A stretch of DNA of 64,000 nt from Paucisalibacillus globulus (GTDB lineage: Bacteria; Bacillota; Bacilli; Bacillales; Amphibacillaceae), in NCBI RefSeq assembly GCF_900184735.1, contig NZ_LT855405.1:248001-312000 (forward strand), in the 5' to 3' direction. Made by a program: the position numbers and the translations under genes. Shown in pieces: positions 51,730 through 61,225 of the stretch. The notes under the pieces are model-generated. The model was not told where the DNA came from and searched no databases. It was given only the letters and a program-made list of their open reading frames with translations. Position 1 is the first letter of the stretch, and every line of letters starts with the position of its first letter.

Positions 51730-53295
51730 TCATGCTTCTTCATAAAATTCATCTGGCCATTCCAATTCAAAACCATCCTCCCGTAAGCTTTGTTGGAAAT
51801 GTTTTAACAACACCGAATTATTTCTAACTTCCTTTGGTTTTACTTGATTCTGGATACAAAATGCCACTAACGCTCCACACGCCTCCCCAATATTCCACTC
51901 CACTGGGTGTAGACGGTAACAGCCGTTTGTAATATGTGTGGTACCAATGTTTTTACATCCCGCTAACACATTATCCATTTCTTTAGGTATTAATGCTCCT
52001 AATGGAATATGAAATGGTAGTGCTTTAATATCCAAGTAATTACGACCAGCCATACTCGGATGTAGGTCAATACTATAAGATCCAATCCCAACACGGTCCA
52101 CATACTTCTTTCCAGATTTACTTTGATTGAATTCTGGTGAAACATCCTGCTCCACAATGGTATACTCTGCTTTTATCCGACGAGACTCCCTAATATAGGG
52201 GGCTTTGGCTAAGCCATCTTTCGTTTCAAATATATCCGAACGGAGCATTAAACCTGGATACCCGAACCCCCCATCTGGTCTTGGTGCCTCTGTTTGTAAC
52301 CAATATAATAACGAAAGGCTTAATTGTTTTGCTTGATAAAGATGCTTTTCCTTTTCTTCTTTGGACACATCGTAAATATTTCCTAAGAAATAGTCATTCA
52401 TTGGCCAGTTTAATAGTGTCATATCACCTGCATGAAATGGAAATTGGTACTGACTAACATCGAGGATTCTCCGGTATTCCCACAGTGGAAAACCGGTATC
52501 TTCTCGGAATAAGGTGTATTGTCTTTTTTCCTTGGTAATTGGATGTGGCGCAAAGAAGCTTAAATACCGGTCAGGCCAAAAATCCGGTTGGAATTCTTTC
52601 CAGAAATCATACATCTCAGGCTTTGGAATTACATGATTCTCTCCTCTCCGATACTCCATCCCTAGTACATATGTAAAGGCTTGAATATCGAAAGGATTCT
52701 TATCGTCACTCGCATGTGGTTCGTTAGTTTCTGCTTTCGCCTCAGCCCCAGTGACATACTCCATACCAGCCAGTGGTAGCATATCTCCAGCCTCTGTCGC
52801 ATCAATATAGAACGGAGCGACAACACGATAGGAATCATGATGGTCTATTTTTTCGATTATCACATCGGTTAATTGACGATCTTCTCGATTCACAGATGCA
52901 ATTACCGCATTTTTACAAATGGTAAGTTGATTAGTTAGCACATAAGGCATGATCATTTCCTCTAGCACATGTAAGGTAACCCTTGGATCATGGCATATCG
53001 TACTTACAAGACCACTACCTGGATTTATAGGGGCTATTTCCCCCTTATGTGTTAAAATACGTTGATAGGCATCTCGTACCTTTTCTCGGTAGGTTCGATA
53101 ACGTTTTGTGCTACCGAACTCTTCCATCCAAGGATGCTCGTCTGGCGGTACCCCTTGAGAGGTGATTTGACCACCAATCCAATCTGTTTCCTCGGTAACA
53201 AGCACTTTCAGCCCTTTACTACAGGCAGATAAAGCAGCAGCAACACCGCCTAAACCACCTCCTGCGATCAAAACATCGACCTGCCATGTTTCCAT
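51730..53295 (-). CDS. FAD-dependent oxidoreductase (FAD_oxidored family)
   Basis: A 521-residue flavoprotein starting METWQVDVLIAGGGLGGVAA, with the adenine-binding loop VTEETDWIGGQITSQG and a C-terminal GCKNIGTTHITNGCYRLHP FAD-contact region, typical of the pfam12831 group. Members of this group are often found in polysaccharide or glycoside catabolic clusters, with no well-defined reaction known to me. Its ATG directly abuts the TAA of the upstream Gfo/Idh gene. Confidence 0.82.
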   Translation of the reverse strand: METWQVDVLIAGGGLGGVAAALSACSKGLKVLVTEETDWIGGQITSQGVPPDEHPWMEEFGSTKRYRTYREKVRDAYQRILTHKGEIAPINPGSGLVSTICHDPRVTLHVLEEMIMPYVLTNQLTICKNAVIASVNREDRQLTDVIIEKIDHHDSYRVVAPFYIDATEAGDMLPLAGMEYVTGAEAKAETNEPHASDDKNPFDIQAFTYVLGMEYRRGENHVIPKPEMYDFWKEFQPDFWPDRYLSFFAPHPITKEKRQYTLFREDTGFPLWEYRRILDVSQYQFPFHAGDMTLLNWPMNDYFLGNIYDVSKEEKEKHLYQAKQLSLSLLYWLQTEAPRPDGGFGYPGLMLRSDIFETKDGLAKAPYIRESRRIKAEYTIVEQDVSPEFNQSKSGKKYVDRVGIGSYSIDLHPSMAGRNYLDIKALPFHIPLGALIPKEMDNVLAGCKNIGTTHITNGCYRLHPVEWNIGEACGALVAFCIQNQVKPKEVRNNSVLLKHFQQSLREDGFELEWPDEFYEEA

Positions 53296-54348
53296 TTAAA
53301 GTGTAACTTCCTTTCCAGTTCTAGCAGATTCATAGATTGCTGTTAACATTCTCATCACTTGAACACCATCACTTGCTGGTGCAATATTTTCCGAACCATC
53401 TAAGCAACAAGCTACAAAGTGGTTAATTTCATTCTGGAATGCTTTATTAAAATCAAAACTTAAATTATCCAGTTGTGGGGTAACATTTAAGATGGTATTG
53501 TGCTTTTCGGTAACAATCGCTAATTCAGGTTCCATCTCTGCCCCACCTTTATCCCCAAATAGTTTGACATATAATTCATCTTCTTTTAATTGCAAGGTAA
53601 AACTGACATCCACCATAATCGATGCACCATTTTCAAAACGGATAATGGCATTTGTTAGATCTTCTACATCATTCAAATTAGGATCATAATCTGCAGCCTG
53701 GTAGAATGAAAGATTCTCGATATGGCTTCTATTTCCTAACTTTTTGTACGTATTACCGCTAACAGAAACTGGACGAGGTTTCCCCATCATATACCAGCAA
53801 ATATCAATCATATGAACGCCTAAATCAATCAATGGTCCACCACCAGAACGAGTTACATCACTGAACCAACCACCTGGGTTTCCTAGTCTTCTTAGACAGG
53901 ATGTTTTTGCATAATAGATCTCCCCGAGCTCCCCATGATCAATAAATTTCTTAAGAAGCTTGGCATTGTCACCATGACGTCGGACAAATCCAACCTGCAA
54001 GGTCTTCCCAGATTTCTTTTGAGCTTCTTCTACAGCTTCTGCTTCTTCAACCGTCATGCATAATGGTTTCTCCACTAACACATGTTTTCCTGCTTCTAGT
54101 GCATAGATAGCAATTTCAGCATGGGTATTATTCCATGTGCAAATACTAACCGCATCAATATCTGCTTCTCCAATAAGCTCTTTATAATCCGTATAAAGCT
54201 TCTCCACGCCATACAATTTGCCTTTTTCTACTAAGCGCTCTTCATTTAAATCACAAAATGCAACCAACTCCACACGCTCATTTTCTAAATAAGGCTCAAT
54301 ATGAAACTGTGAAATCGAACCAATCCCAATCACACCAACTTTTAACAT
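53296..54348 (-). CDS. Gfo/Idh/MocA-family oxidoreductase (4)
   Basis: A 350-residue dehydrogenase: GIGSISQFHIEPYLE Rossmann loop, catalytic VEKPLCMTVEEA, and GGGPLIDLGVHMIDICWYMM in the C-terminal domain. It resembles its neighbour at 54384 in architecture (a central insertion with NLNDVEDLTNAIIRFENGA matching FDVDDFSSGWIRFRNGA), so the pair probably arose by duplication. Confidence 0.88.
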   Translation of the reverse strand: MLKVGVIGIGSISQFHIEPYLENERVELVAFCDLNEERLVEKGKLYGVEKLYTDYKELIGEADIDAVSICTWNNTHAEIAIYALEAGKHVLVEKPLCMTVEEAEAVEEAQKKSGKTLQVGFVRRHGDNAKLLKKFIDHGELGEIYYAKTSCLRRLGNPGGWFSDVTRSGGGPLIDLGVHMIDICWYMMGKPRPVSVSGNTYKKLGNRSHIENLSFYQAADYDPNLNDVEDLTNAIIRFENGASIMVDVSFTLQLKEDELYVKLFGDKGGAEMEPELAIVTEKHNTILNVTPQLDNLSFDFNKAFQNEINHFVACCLDGSENIAPASDGVQVMRMLTAIYESARTGKEVTL

Positions 54349-54383
54349 TGTGTTTCCTCCTAATGTATGGATTTAATTTAAAT

Positions 54384-55436
54384 TTACAGAATGACTTCCC
54401 GTTCTTCCTCTGATGACTCATACAAAGCAAGCAACATCTTCAATACAGATAAGCCCTGCTCAGCATCAATCAATGGCTCTTTCTGTTCAACCAAGCAATC
54501 AATAAAGTGGTTTAGTTCATCTTGAAACACATCATTTTTTGCAAAATGTGGTTCATTCTTAGTCACAATGCCATTTTCTTCCCCATAGATTGTCAGTGGA
54601 TTTAGCTTTGCACCACCTTGGTCACCGAAGAGCTCAATAGAAATCCCTTCATCTTGTTCCCCATGCATTGCCCAAGCAACTTCAATATTTAAAACAGCTC
54701 CATTCCGAAACCGAATCCAACCACTAGAAAAGTCATCCACATCAAACACATGATTGGCATTGAGTTGATTATTCTTTGATGCCCAAGAACTCGTATACTT
54801 GGTTTGATAATTACCTAACGCACCAATAGCTTTACCAGAAATAGCACGAGGCTCTGGACAACCCATTAGCCACCAAGCAAGGTCTAACACATGTACACCA
54901 ATATCCATTAAGGCGCCACCACCAGAAAGGGATTTATTCGTAAACCACCCTATTGGAGTTCCGCGTCCACGAAACAACTTTGCCTTCACATAGTAAAGAT
55001 CCCCAAGTTTTCCTTTGTCGATATACGATTTTAAAATGCTTGCTTCACGACGAAAACGATGGGTCATACCTACCATCGTCTTCACCTTATTCGCTCTTGC
55101 AAGCTCTATATATTCCTCAACTTCTTCTATTTGAATACCAATTGGCTTTTCAATAAAAACATGGACTCCTTTTTCCGCTGCCTTCTTTGCAATTGGAATA
55201 TGGGTAGAATTTGGAGTACAGATAAACACCGCATCAATCACCATACTCTCTAATAGCCCTTCAACTGATTGAAACCAATGAGATATCCCATTCTTTTTTG
55301 CCACTGCTTCTGCTCTGTTTACATCCATATCCACTAAGCCCACTACTTCAGTGAGTTCATTTTCCATTAAATAGTGAAGATGGGTGGATTCTGCAATGGC
55401 ACCAATTCCAATAATAGCTACGCGAACCTTCTTCAT
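54384..55436 (-). CDS. Gfo/Idh/MocA-family oxidoreductase (5)
   Basis: A 350-residue dehydrogenase starting MKKVRVAIIGIGAIAE, with IEKPIGIQIEEVEE and GGALMDIGVHVLDLAWWLMG. The ATG at 55436 follows AAGGTG; a GTG at 55448 lacks spacing. Close paralogue of the protein at 53296. Two similar enzymes in tandem may act on related positions or as a hetero-oligomer. Confidence 0.88.
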   Translation of the reverse strand: MKKVRVAIIGIGAIAESTHLHYLMENELTEVVGLVDMDVNRAEAVAKKNGISHWFQSVEGLLESMVIDAVFICTPNSTHIPIAKKAAEKGVHVFIEKPIGIQIEEVEEYIELARANKVKTMVGMTHRFRREASILKSYIDKGKLGDLYYVKAKLFRGRGTPIGWFTNKSLSGGGALMDIGVHVLDLAWWLMGCPEPRAISGKAIGALGNYQTKYTSSWASKNNQLNANHVFDVDDFSSGWIRFRNGAVLNIEVAWAMHGEQDEGISIELFGDQGGAKLNPLTIYGEENGIVTKNEPHFAKNDVFQDELNHFIDCLVEQKEPLIDAEQGLSVLKMLLALYESSEEEREVIL

Positions 55437-55449
55437 TCTAATCAACACC

Positions 55450-56451
55450 TTATTCCATATAATTTATTATTTTCGTTAGGACTGGCGATTGTTTATCTCG
55501 AAGTTCTTCATAGGCTGCCGGTGCATCCTGAAAGCGAATGACCTCCTGTATAAGTGGCTTCACATTGATTCGTTCTTCACTAACAAGACGAACATATTCT
55601 GCAATATTCCTACCTTCTGTCCAGCGGATATGTCCATATGGATAATCAATAGCCTGTTGTTCATATACCTTGTCATACCGACCAGGTCCACCTGCTCGAG
55701 AGATGAGAATTTGCGCTTCTTTAGCAAACATCTGATTCCTTGGGAAATCCGGCTCTACATCTCCAACAATTACGACTTTCCCCTTATTACGTATCCAGTT
55801 TAGGCACTTCCCAGTGAGAGGGGAACGCTTACCGCCTGCGCAAAGTAATACTGCATCAGCCCCGTTACCATTTGTTTGCTTATTAATTTCTTCTTCCATT
55901 TCTTCTAGAGTGGAGAATGCATGAATATTGGGCTCATTTAGCATACCAGCACGCTCCTTGCTTATGTCACAAGCAATAACATTATATGCAGCTGCATTGG
56001 CTATTTTGGCAATTATTTGTCCTAATACTCCTAGCCCAACGACTACTGCTGTTTCGCCAAACTGTAAATCCGCAATACGTAAGGCATGGATGGCAATTGC
56101 CCCTAAACCAGAAAGTGCCACTTCCTTTGGATCGACATGATTTGGAACCTTAGCATACAGTGTTTTAGGAACTAAGAGATATTCTGCATGGTGAACATAT
56201 GGTGCCCCGTAACATGCTACTAATTCACCCTTTTGAACATCTGTAATTCCTTCTCCACACTCCACTACAACACCCATGGCATTATATCCCATAGCAAATT
56301 TCTGTTCACCACTTGCTTCTAGCATCATAATTTCTGTACCAGGAGAAATGGCTGAATACATTGTTTTTACTAAAATGTAGTTAGGTTTTACGTTAGGTAT
56401 TTCTTCCTCGGTAATGCGTGCCTGCTTATGTTGCGCTACTATTTTTTTCAT
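55450..56451 (-). CDS. Medium-chain alcohol dehydrogenase, bi-domain (TDH/SDH-like)
   Basis: A 333-residue MDR protein with the cofactor motif VVGLGVLGQIIAKIA and an N-terminal catalytic domain (YSAISPGTEIMMLEASG, ELVACYGAPYVHHAEYL). The usual CGSD and structural four-Cys zinc motifs are absent; this matches the zinc-binding-like dehydrogenases found beside Gfo/Idh proteins in sugar clusters, and zinc dependence is doubtful. It lies 17 bp after the DHDPS-like gene. Confidence 0.83.
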   Translation of the reverse strand: MKKIVAQHKQARITEEEIPNVKPNYILVKTMYSAISPGTEIMMLEASGEQKFAMGYNAMGVVVECGEGITDVQKGELVACYGAPYVHHAEYLLVPKTLYAKVPNHVDPKEVALSGLGAIAIHALRIADLQFGETAVVVGLGVLGQIIAKIANAAAYNVIACDISKERAGMLNEPNIHAFSTLEEMEEEINKQTNGNGADAVLLCAGGKRSPLTGKCLNWIRNKGKVVIVGDVEPDFPRNQMFAKEAQILISRAGGPGRYDKVYEQQAIDYPYGHIRWTEGRNIAEYVRLVSEERINVKPLIQEVIRFQDAPAAYEELRDKQSPVLTKIINYME

Positions 56452-56468
56452 GCCTTACCCTCCCTTCG

Positions 56469-57524
56469 TTAGTTATCTAGCCATTTATCTAAATTATCTT
56501 TCACAAAATCATCATCATGTAAATGTGGGTATGCTGCATAGACGCGGTCAATTTCCTGTAATTGCCCTGGGCTTAAAACTTCACGGTCAAGTAAACACCA
56601 ATTGCCTTTTAAAATTCCTTGTCGTCTCAACACTTCATTTATCCCTGCAATAGATCCTTTAAATTGATGTTTAGCATCAAAGAATGCTGCATTAGCATCA
56701 CTAATTTCTTGTCCGAGGGTGAGAAGTTCTGCCGGAATCTGTTTGGATTCACGCACAACCTTTAGCTCTCTAAACGTTTCCACGACACGTTTAGTCCAAA
56801 CAGACCAGTGACCAAGTAATCCACCAACAATTCGTTTTTCTTTTCTTTCCCCATTTACATCAATTCGGTAAGTGGTTAGTAAATCGGCGATGATATTGTC
56901 ATCATTCCCTGTAAATAAAGCAATCTCTTCATTTCGGCTAGAATTCACAACAGCCCTAACAACATCAATGGTTAAATAACGATTAAATGGGGCAATTTTA
57001 ATCGCATGGACATTTGGTATCTCAGCAAGTTCATGCCAAAAGTCATAAGAGAATACTCTCCCCCCAACTGCTGGTTGTAAGTAGAAACCGACAACAGGAA
57101 TAATCTCGGCAACTTGCTTTGTCCGCTCTAGTAAAGCTTCCTCTGATAAATCAGATAGACCTCCCATACTCAAGAGACCTAAATCATACCCAATCTCTTT
57201 TGCAAGTGTTGCTTCTTCCAAAGCTTGGTCGACAGGACCACAGATCCCTGCAATCTTAATAAAGTTCTCTGGAACATCCGCTTGATCCATTTCTTCCATG
57301 GCTAGCTTTAACACCGTTTCAAATAAATTAAATTGCGGGTCACGTATTTCGAACTGTGTCGTATGTACCCCAACCGCAATTCCCCCAACACCAGCATCTA
57401 TATAATAGCGAGTAAGTGCTCGTTGTCCCTGTGTATCTAGTAATCTATCTTCAGTCAGAGCAAGTGGGTGTGCTGGTATAACCGTTCCTTCTAATAATGC
57501 TTTTTTCACTTCTGTCTTTAACAT
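56469..57524 (-). CDS. Dihydrodipicolinate synthase/NanA-family aldolase
   Basis: A 351-residue class I lyase, longer than DapA (about 290). The TIM-barrel pattern shows YYIDAGVGGIAVGVHTTQFE near the N-terminus and the Schiff-base Lys in HAIKIAPFN. Family members cleave or condense pyruvate with sugar acids or aldehydes. Here, directly after an NAD-dependent epimerase gene, it would carry out the carbon-carbon cleavage of the pathway. Confidence 0.84.
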   Translation of the reverse strand: MLKTEVKKALLEGTVIPAHPLALTEDRLLDTQGQRALTRYYIDAGVGGIAVGVHTTQFEIRDPQFNLFETVLKLAMEEMDQADVPENFIKIAGICGPVDQALEEATLAKEIGYDLGLLSMGGLSDLSEEALLERTKQVAEIIPVVGFYLQPAVGGRVFSYDFWHELAEIPNVHAIKIAPFNRYLTIDVVRAVVNSSRNEEIALFTGNDDNIIADLLTTYRIDVNGERKEKRIVGGLLGHWSVWTKRVVETFRELKVVRESKQIPAELLTLGQEISDANAAFFDAKHQFKGSIAGINEVLRRQGILKGNWCLLDREVLSPGQLQEIDRVYAAYPHLHDDDFVKDNLDKWLDN

Positions 57525-58541
57525 TTAAAATGCTCCTTCTCTTTCCTGGAAATGAGTCGGTTTATTAATCGTTTCCCCATCATTTGCCACCCACTCTGCA
57601 ACCAAATCAATCATTTCTTGAATTGATACTCTTGGATAACCAAATAGTTGGTGAGCTTTTGATGAGTTATTCAATAAAGCTTTATCGGATTCTTCATTTA
57701 CAAATAGCGCTTCTTTACCAAGGCGTTTGGCTAATTCATTTGCCAACCAACGAACAGATAAGGTTTCTGGCCCGGTTACATTTAAAATGGTTGGTGGGTG
57801 GTCCACATGTAGTAAGGAACGGATTGCATATTCGTTCGCATCCCCCTGCCAAATCACATTGACATTCCCCATTGTCAGATCAACTGATTTTCCTGCTTGA
57901 ACTTGTTTCGCAATCTCAAGCAACACTCCATATCGCAGATCAATTGCATAATTCAATCGGAATAATAGCATCGGTGTTTTGTTTTTATGCGAGAAGTTCG
58001 TTAATACGCGCTCACGCCCTAAGCATGACTGAGCATATTCTCCGACTGGATTGACAGGATGGTCTTCCGAACAGCCATTGGTTAAGACATTGGTTAATGG
58101 ATAAACATTTCCAGTTGAAAAAGCAACCATTCGTGAGTCTTTAAACTTATCTGCAATTCTACCCGGAAGATACGCATTCATTGCCCATGTGAAATGCTCG
58201 TTTCCAACCGTTCCAAACTTATTTCCAGCCATATAGATAATGTTTTTCACATTTGGTAATGCTTGAAGTTGTGTATCATCTAATAAGTCACATGCGATGG
58301 TTTCAATCCCCGCACCCTCTAATTCTTCACGTAAATTCCCTGAGGAAAAACGGGATACTCCGATAACACGTTTCTCAATTCCTGCCTCATCAAGCGCACG
58401 TCTTGCTAACTTGGCTAGCGTTGGACCCATTTTACCGCCAACACCTAAAATTAAAATATCGCCATCTATTTTCTTTAGATCCTCCATCAATGCATCTGAT
58501 GGTGTAGTTAAGTAATTTTCTAATTCCGTAATCGTTTTCAT
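57525..58541 (-). CDS. NAD-dependent epimerase/dehydratase (extended SDR)
   Basis: A 338-residue extended short-chain dehydrogenase: Rossmann motif ILGVGGKMGPTLAKLARRAL and a SDR-type middle section MAGNKFGTVGNEHFTWAMNA; the active-site Tyr is probably that of VGEYAQSCLGRE, though the canonical YxxxK is changed to YxxxC. The ATG at 58541 follows GGGAG. First gene of the twelve-gene operon. It could dehydrate or oxidise a sugar or lactone; the missing Lys leaves the activity open. Confidence 0.82.
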   Translation of the reverse strand: MKTITELENYLTTPSDALMEDLKKIDGDILILGVGGKMGPTLAKLARRALDEAGIEKRVIGVSRFSSGNLREELEGAGIETIACDLLDDTQLQALPNVKNIIYMAGNKFGTVGNEHFTWAMNAYLPGRIADKFKDSRMVAFSTGNVYPLTNVLTNGCSEDHPVNPVGEYAQSCLGRERVLTNFSHKNKTPMLLFRLNYAIDLRYGVLLEIAKQVQAGKSVDLTMGNVNVIWQGDANEYAIRSLLHVDHPPTILNVTGPETLSVRWLANELAKRLGKEALFVNEESDKALLNNSSKAHQLFGYPRVSIQEMIDLVAEWVANDGETINKPTHFQEREGAF

Positions 58542-58636
58542 TTTATCACTCCCAATAATAATAAGACATTTCATTTTTTGAAAAGAGTACTTATTTATCT
58601 ATGTTCTTACTTGATTTCATTGTATAAACACGGTTA

Positions 58637-58667
58637 TTAAAAGACAAGTCTAAAAATTGTCTTTTAA
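58637..58667. promoter_or_regulatory. Perfect inverted repeat upstream of the twelve-gene operon
   Basis: Arms TTAAAAGACAA (58637-58647) and TTGTCTTTTAA (58657-58667), a perfect 11-bp inverted repeat with a 9-bp centre, about 95 bp before the epimerase start. The half-site TTGTCTTTTA recurs in relaxed form nearby (58744-58765). It is the best candidate operator for the divergent regulator. Confidence 0.75.
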
Positions 58668-58743
58668 TCCAATCTTCTATATAATCTCACAAACTCTTTT
58701 GACAATAGAGTAGATTCACAGTATGATAGACTCAAAATATTAG

Positions 58744-58765
58744 TAGACATGTCTTTTATGTTGTC
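58744..58765. promoter_or_regulatory. Second GACA/TGTC palindrome near the regulator start
   Basis: AGACATGTCT (58744-58753) is a perfect 10-bp palindrome followed by TTGTCTA. It shares the AGACA/TGTCT half-site with the repeat at 58637 and lies about 90 bp before the regulator start, suggesting autoregulation. Confidence 0.5.
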
Positions 58766-58841
58766 TATTAACTAACTATTTAATGATCAACTACTATATG
58801 ACAATACCTACTAACGATCATCCATAAAGGAGATAAGTCTT

Positions 58842-60200
58842 ATGTCCGGAAAACAAAGTGTCAACCAATCACCAGTCATCACGATTGGAGTCATTGCCCC
58901 GTCTGCACTTTCCGATCAAACAAAGAAAGTTTTGAAAGCGTTCCCAAATTTTAAACCTGTAATACGCGTACTAGATAACTTACAGAATCCTACCCAAATA
59001 GTAACAGACTTAATCAACATGGTTGATGTGCTAATGATTACGGATTACTATCTGTACTATACAATCAAACAGCAAGTAGATTTTAAAATTCCCGTGCATC
59101 ATGTACCACTTATGGGAACTGGACTATACCGCTCATTAGTATTAATTAAAAACAGTCATGGACTGGAACAGTTATCGATTGATATATTAGCACCACAATA
59201 TGTGCATCAAGTGCTTTATGAGCTTGAAGAGGAAAATTGTCATATCATGGAATACCGTTCGGATACATTTGATATTGATTCGGTGGTTCAATTTCACCTC
59301 AAAAATTATCATGAAACTGGTGCAATCGCTCTAACTGGTATTCAAGAAGTATCGAATCGACTAATTGAATTGGATATCCCACATGAATGGGTAACTCCAA
59401 CAAACCAAGATATGATTGTATCATTAGAACGAGCCCTTCTCGCTAGTGAAACAAGAAGGAACAAAGAATCGCAAATCGTGTTTGGTTATATTAGTATTGA
59501 TAACTTTCAAAAGTTATCGGAGCGCTTTACATCAGAGCACGATGTTCAGTTATTAAATCTACAAATCCAACAACGATTATTAGATTTTATTAAGCAGCTT
59601 GATGGTCACTTCGTTAATATCGGTGGTGAGGAATATCTATTTATCACCACTCGTGGTATTTTCGAACGGGAGACCCGAGGCTATAAATTTCTGCCCTTAC
59701 TTGAAAATACTAAAAATCAAATTGGAGTTACCTTAAGTCTTGGTGTCGGCTTTGGTCAGACTGCATCAGAAGCAGGAAACCATGCCCGACTTGCCCTACG
59801 CCAATCAAAAGAACTAGGTGGAGACGTCTGCTATATTGTCCGAGAAGATCGTAGTGTTATTGGACCAGTCGATTTAAACAATACCCAACAATATGAGCAA
59901 TACGAGTTATCGATTACGGATGCAAAATTATTAGACAGAGCCGAAAAAGCAGGAATGTCTGCCGCCTATATGGCAAAACTAATGGCTCGTGTTGCCCGTC
60001 ATAATAAAATAGATTATACGGCACAAGAACTCGCCTCAACCTTAAATATTACCATTCGTAGTGCCCATCGAATTCTTCTTAAATGGATGGACGCAGAGCT
60101 GGTTGATATCGTTGGCGAGGAAAAAGTAACATATAAAGGAAGACCACGACGTATTTACCGCCTAAGCTTCATCCAAGAAGAGCATCTAGCAAAAAATTAA
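58842..60200 (+). CDS. Transcriptional regulator with sensor, degenerate GGDEF-like and winged-helix domains
   Basis: A 452-residue protein. Residues 10-190 form an alpha/beta sensor region; residues about 212-336 resemble a GGDEF/nucleotidyl-cyclase fold (GYISIDNFQKLSERF, NIGGEEYLFITTRG at 259-272, LSLGVGFGQTASEAGNHARL); and residues about 385-442 form a winged helix (YTAQELASTLNITIRSAHRI then GRPRRIYRLSF). The GGDEF signature is GGEEY at 261-265. The combination suggests a one-component regulator that senses a nucleotide or pathway intermediate. AGGAG lies before the ATG. Divergent from the catabolic operon it probably controls. Confidence 0.75.
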   Translation: MSGKQSVNQSPVITIGVIAPSALSDQTKKVLKAFPNFKPVIRVLDNLQNPTQIVTDLINMVDVLMITDYYLYYTIKQQVDFKIPVHHVPLMGTGLYRSLVLIKNSHGLEQLSIDILAPQYVHQVLYELEEENCHIMEYRSDTFDIDSVVQFHLKNYHETGAIALTGIQEVSNRLIELDIPHEWVTPTNQDMIVSLERALLASETRRNKESQIVFGYISIDNFQKLSERFTSEHDVQLLNLQIQQRLLDFIKQLDGHFVNIGGEEYLFITTRGIFERETRGYKFLPLLENTKNQIGVTLSLGVGFGQTASEAGNHARLALRQSKELGGDVCYIVREDRSVIGPVDLNNTQQYEQYELSITDAKLLDRAEKAGMSAAYMAKLMARVARHNKIDYTAQELASTLNITIRSAHRILLKWMDAELVDIVGEEKVTYKGRPRRIYRLSFIQEEHLAKN

Positions 60201-60208
60201 CCTCATGT

Positions 60209-60238
60209 AGAGCCTCTCTCACGCACCATGGAGGCTCT
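60209..60238. terminator. Hairpin between convergent regulator and oxidoreductase genes
   Basis: AGAGCCTC/GAGGCTCT arms around a 14-nt loop, with a short TTCT run on the plus strand and no clear U-run on the minus strand. Confidence 0.5.
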
Positions 60239-60239
60239 T

Positions 60240-61142
60240 CTATAGACGAACAACTTCCCTAGTTTCCCGACTTTCATTAGCCGCTTCAATAAAACGTATA
60301 ATCTCCACCGTTTCTTCTAACGGTACACGGGTTATTCCATCCCGAAAGAATCCAATAATCTCTTCCAAAAGACTAGCATAGAATGGTTTATCATCTGGCC
60401 TAATTACAACAAACTCGGTACCATCCTCATAATGAATTACCGCTCCAAACTGATGATTACCAACCCTATTCCCTCGAATCGTTCCAACTCTGCCATCTTC
60501 CCATACAGCTGTTATACTATCGTGTTCATCTAGTTTAACTGCCTGTATCGTATCTACACCTCGACCCATAATCGTATAAAGCATCTCCACAGTATGAATT
60601 CCATACCAAAATAGGCCAGGTATTTCTTCCAATACCTCCATCGGACCAAAACAGTCTGCCCCTACTATTCTCCGGTGTGAATGTTTTTCTAGTAATCTTG
60701 TTAATGCTTCTGCATAACGTAACGCTGATGTACTCATTATCGGAGTTTGAAACTCCCTGCAAAGCCGTAACATCTCTTGTGCCTCTTCGGTGTTCAGCGC
60801 AAAAGGTTTATCCACGAAAATCGGCTTTTGATAGGACACCACCTCTTTAAGTTGTTCCAGATGAGTACCTCCATCTACCGACTCTATTAGAATAGCATCA
60901 CATTCCTCAGCAACCTTTTGTATGGAATCTGTAATGGGCACTCCATATGTCTGCCTCATCTCCTCCGTGAATCCTTTTAACCGGGAGCTACTAAGGGAAA
61001 GATGCGGGGATCCTCCGGGATATGCTAACGTAACACGAGCACCAGCAATATGATAATTTTCGTCTTGATGATGCAATAATTTAGTAAAGGCCGTAACATG
61101 GCTAGTATCTAAGCCAATTATGCCAAGTTTTATTTCGTACAT
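60240..61142 (-). CDS. Gfo/Idh/MocA-family oxidoreductase (6)
   Basis: A 300-residue divergent member: MYEIKLGIIGLDTSHVTAFT at the N-terminus, where the usual GxGxxG is replaced by GLDTSH, the catalytic motif VDKPFALNTEEAQ with Asp in place of Glu, and GIHTVEMLYTIMG in the C-terminal domain. The ATG at 61142 follows AGAGGG; a GTG at 61151 lies in the ribosome site. It is downstream of the ABC importer genes beyond an internal terminator, so it is probably expressed at a lower level. Confidence 0.82.
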   Translation of the reverse strand: MYEIKLGIIGLDTSHVTAFTKLLHHQDENYHIAGARVTLAYPGGSPHLSLSSSRLKGFTEEMRQTYGVPITDSIQKVAEECDAILIESVDGGTHLEQLKEVVSYQKPIFVDKPFALNTEEAQEMLRLCREFQTPIMSTSALRYAEALTRLLEKHSHRRIVGADCFGPMEVLEEIPGLFWYGIHTVEMLYTIMGRGVDTIQAVKLDEHDSITAVWEDGRVGTIRGNRVGNHQFGAVIHYEDGTEFVVIRPDDKPFYASLLEEIIGFFRDGITRVPLEETVEIIRFIEAANESRETREVVRL

Positions 61143-61184
61143 CCCATACACCCTCTAACTAGAAATTCAGGGAAAGCAAAGAAA

Positions 61185-61213
61185 GGCACCTCATCCTATT
61201 AGGACGAGGCACC
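61185..61213 (-). terminator. Terminator after the ABC permease gene
   Basis: Minus strand GGTGCCTCGTCCT/AGGATGAGGTGCC, 13-bp arms with one wobble and loop AAT, then TTTCTTTG. It lies 13 bp past the permease stop and before the oxidoreductase gene. Confidence 0.75.
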
Positions 61214-61225
61214 ACCCTAGTCCAC

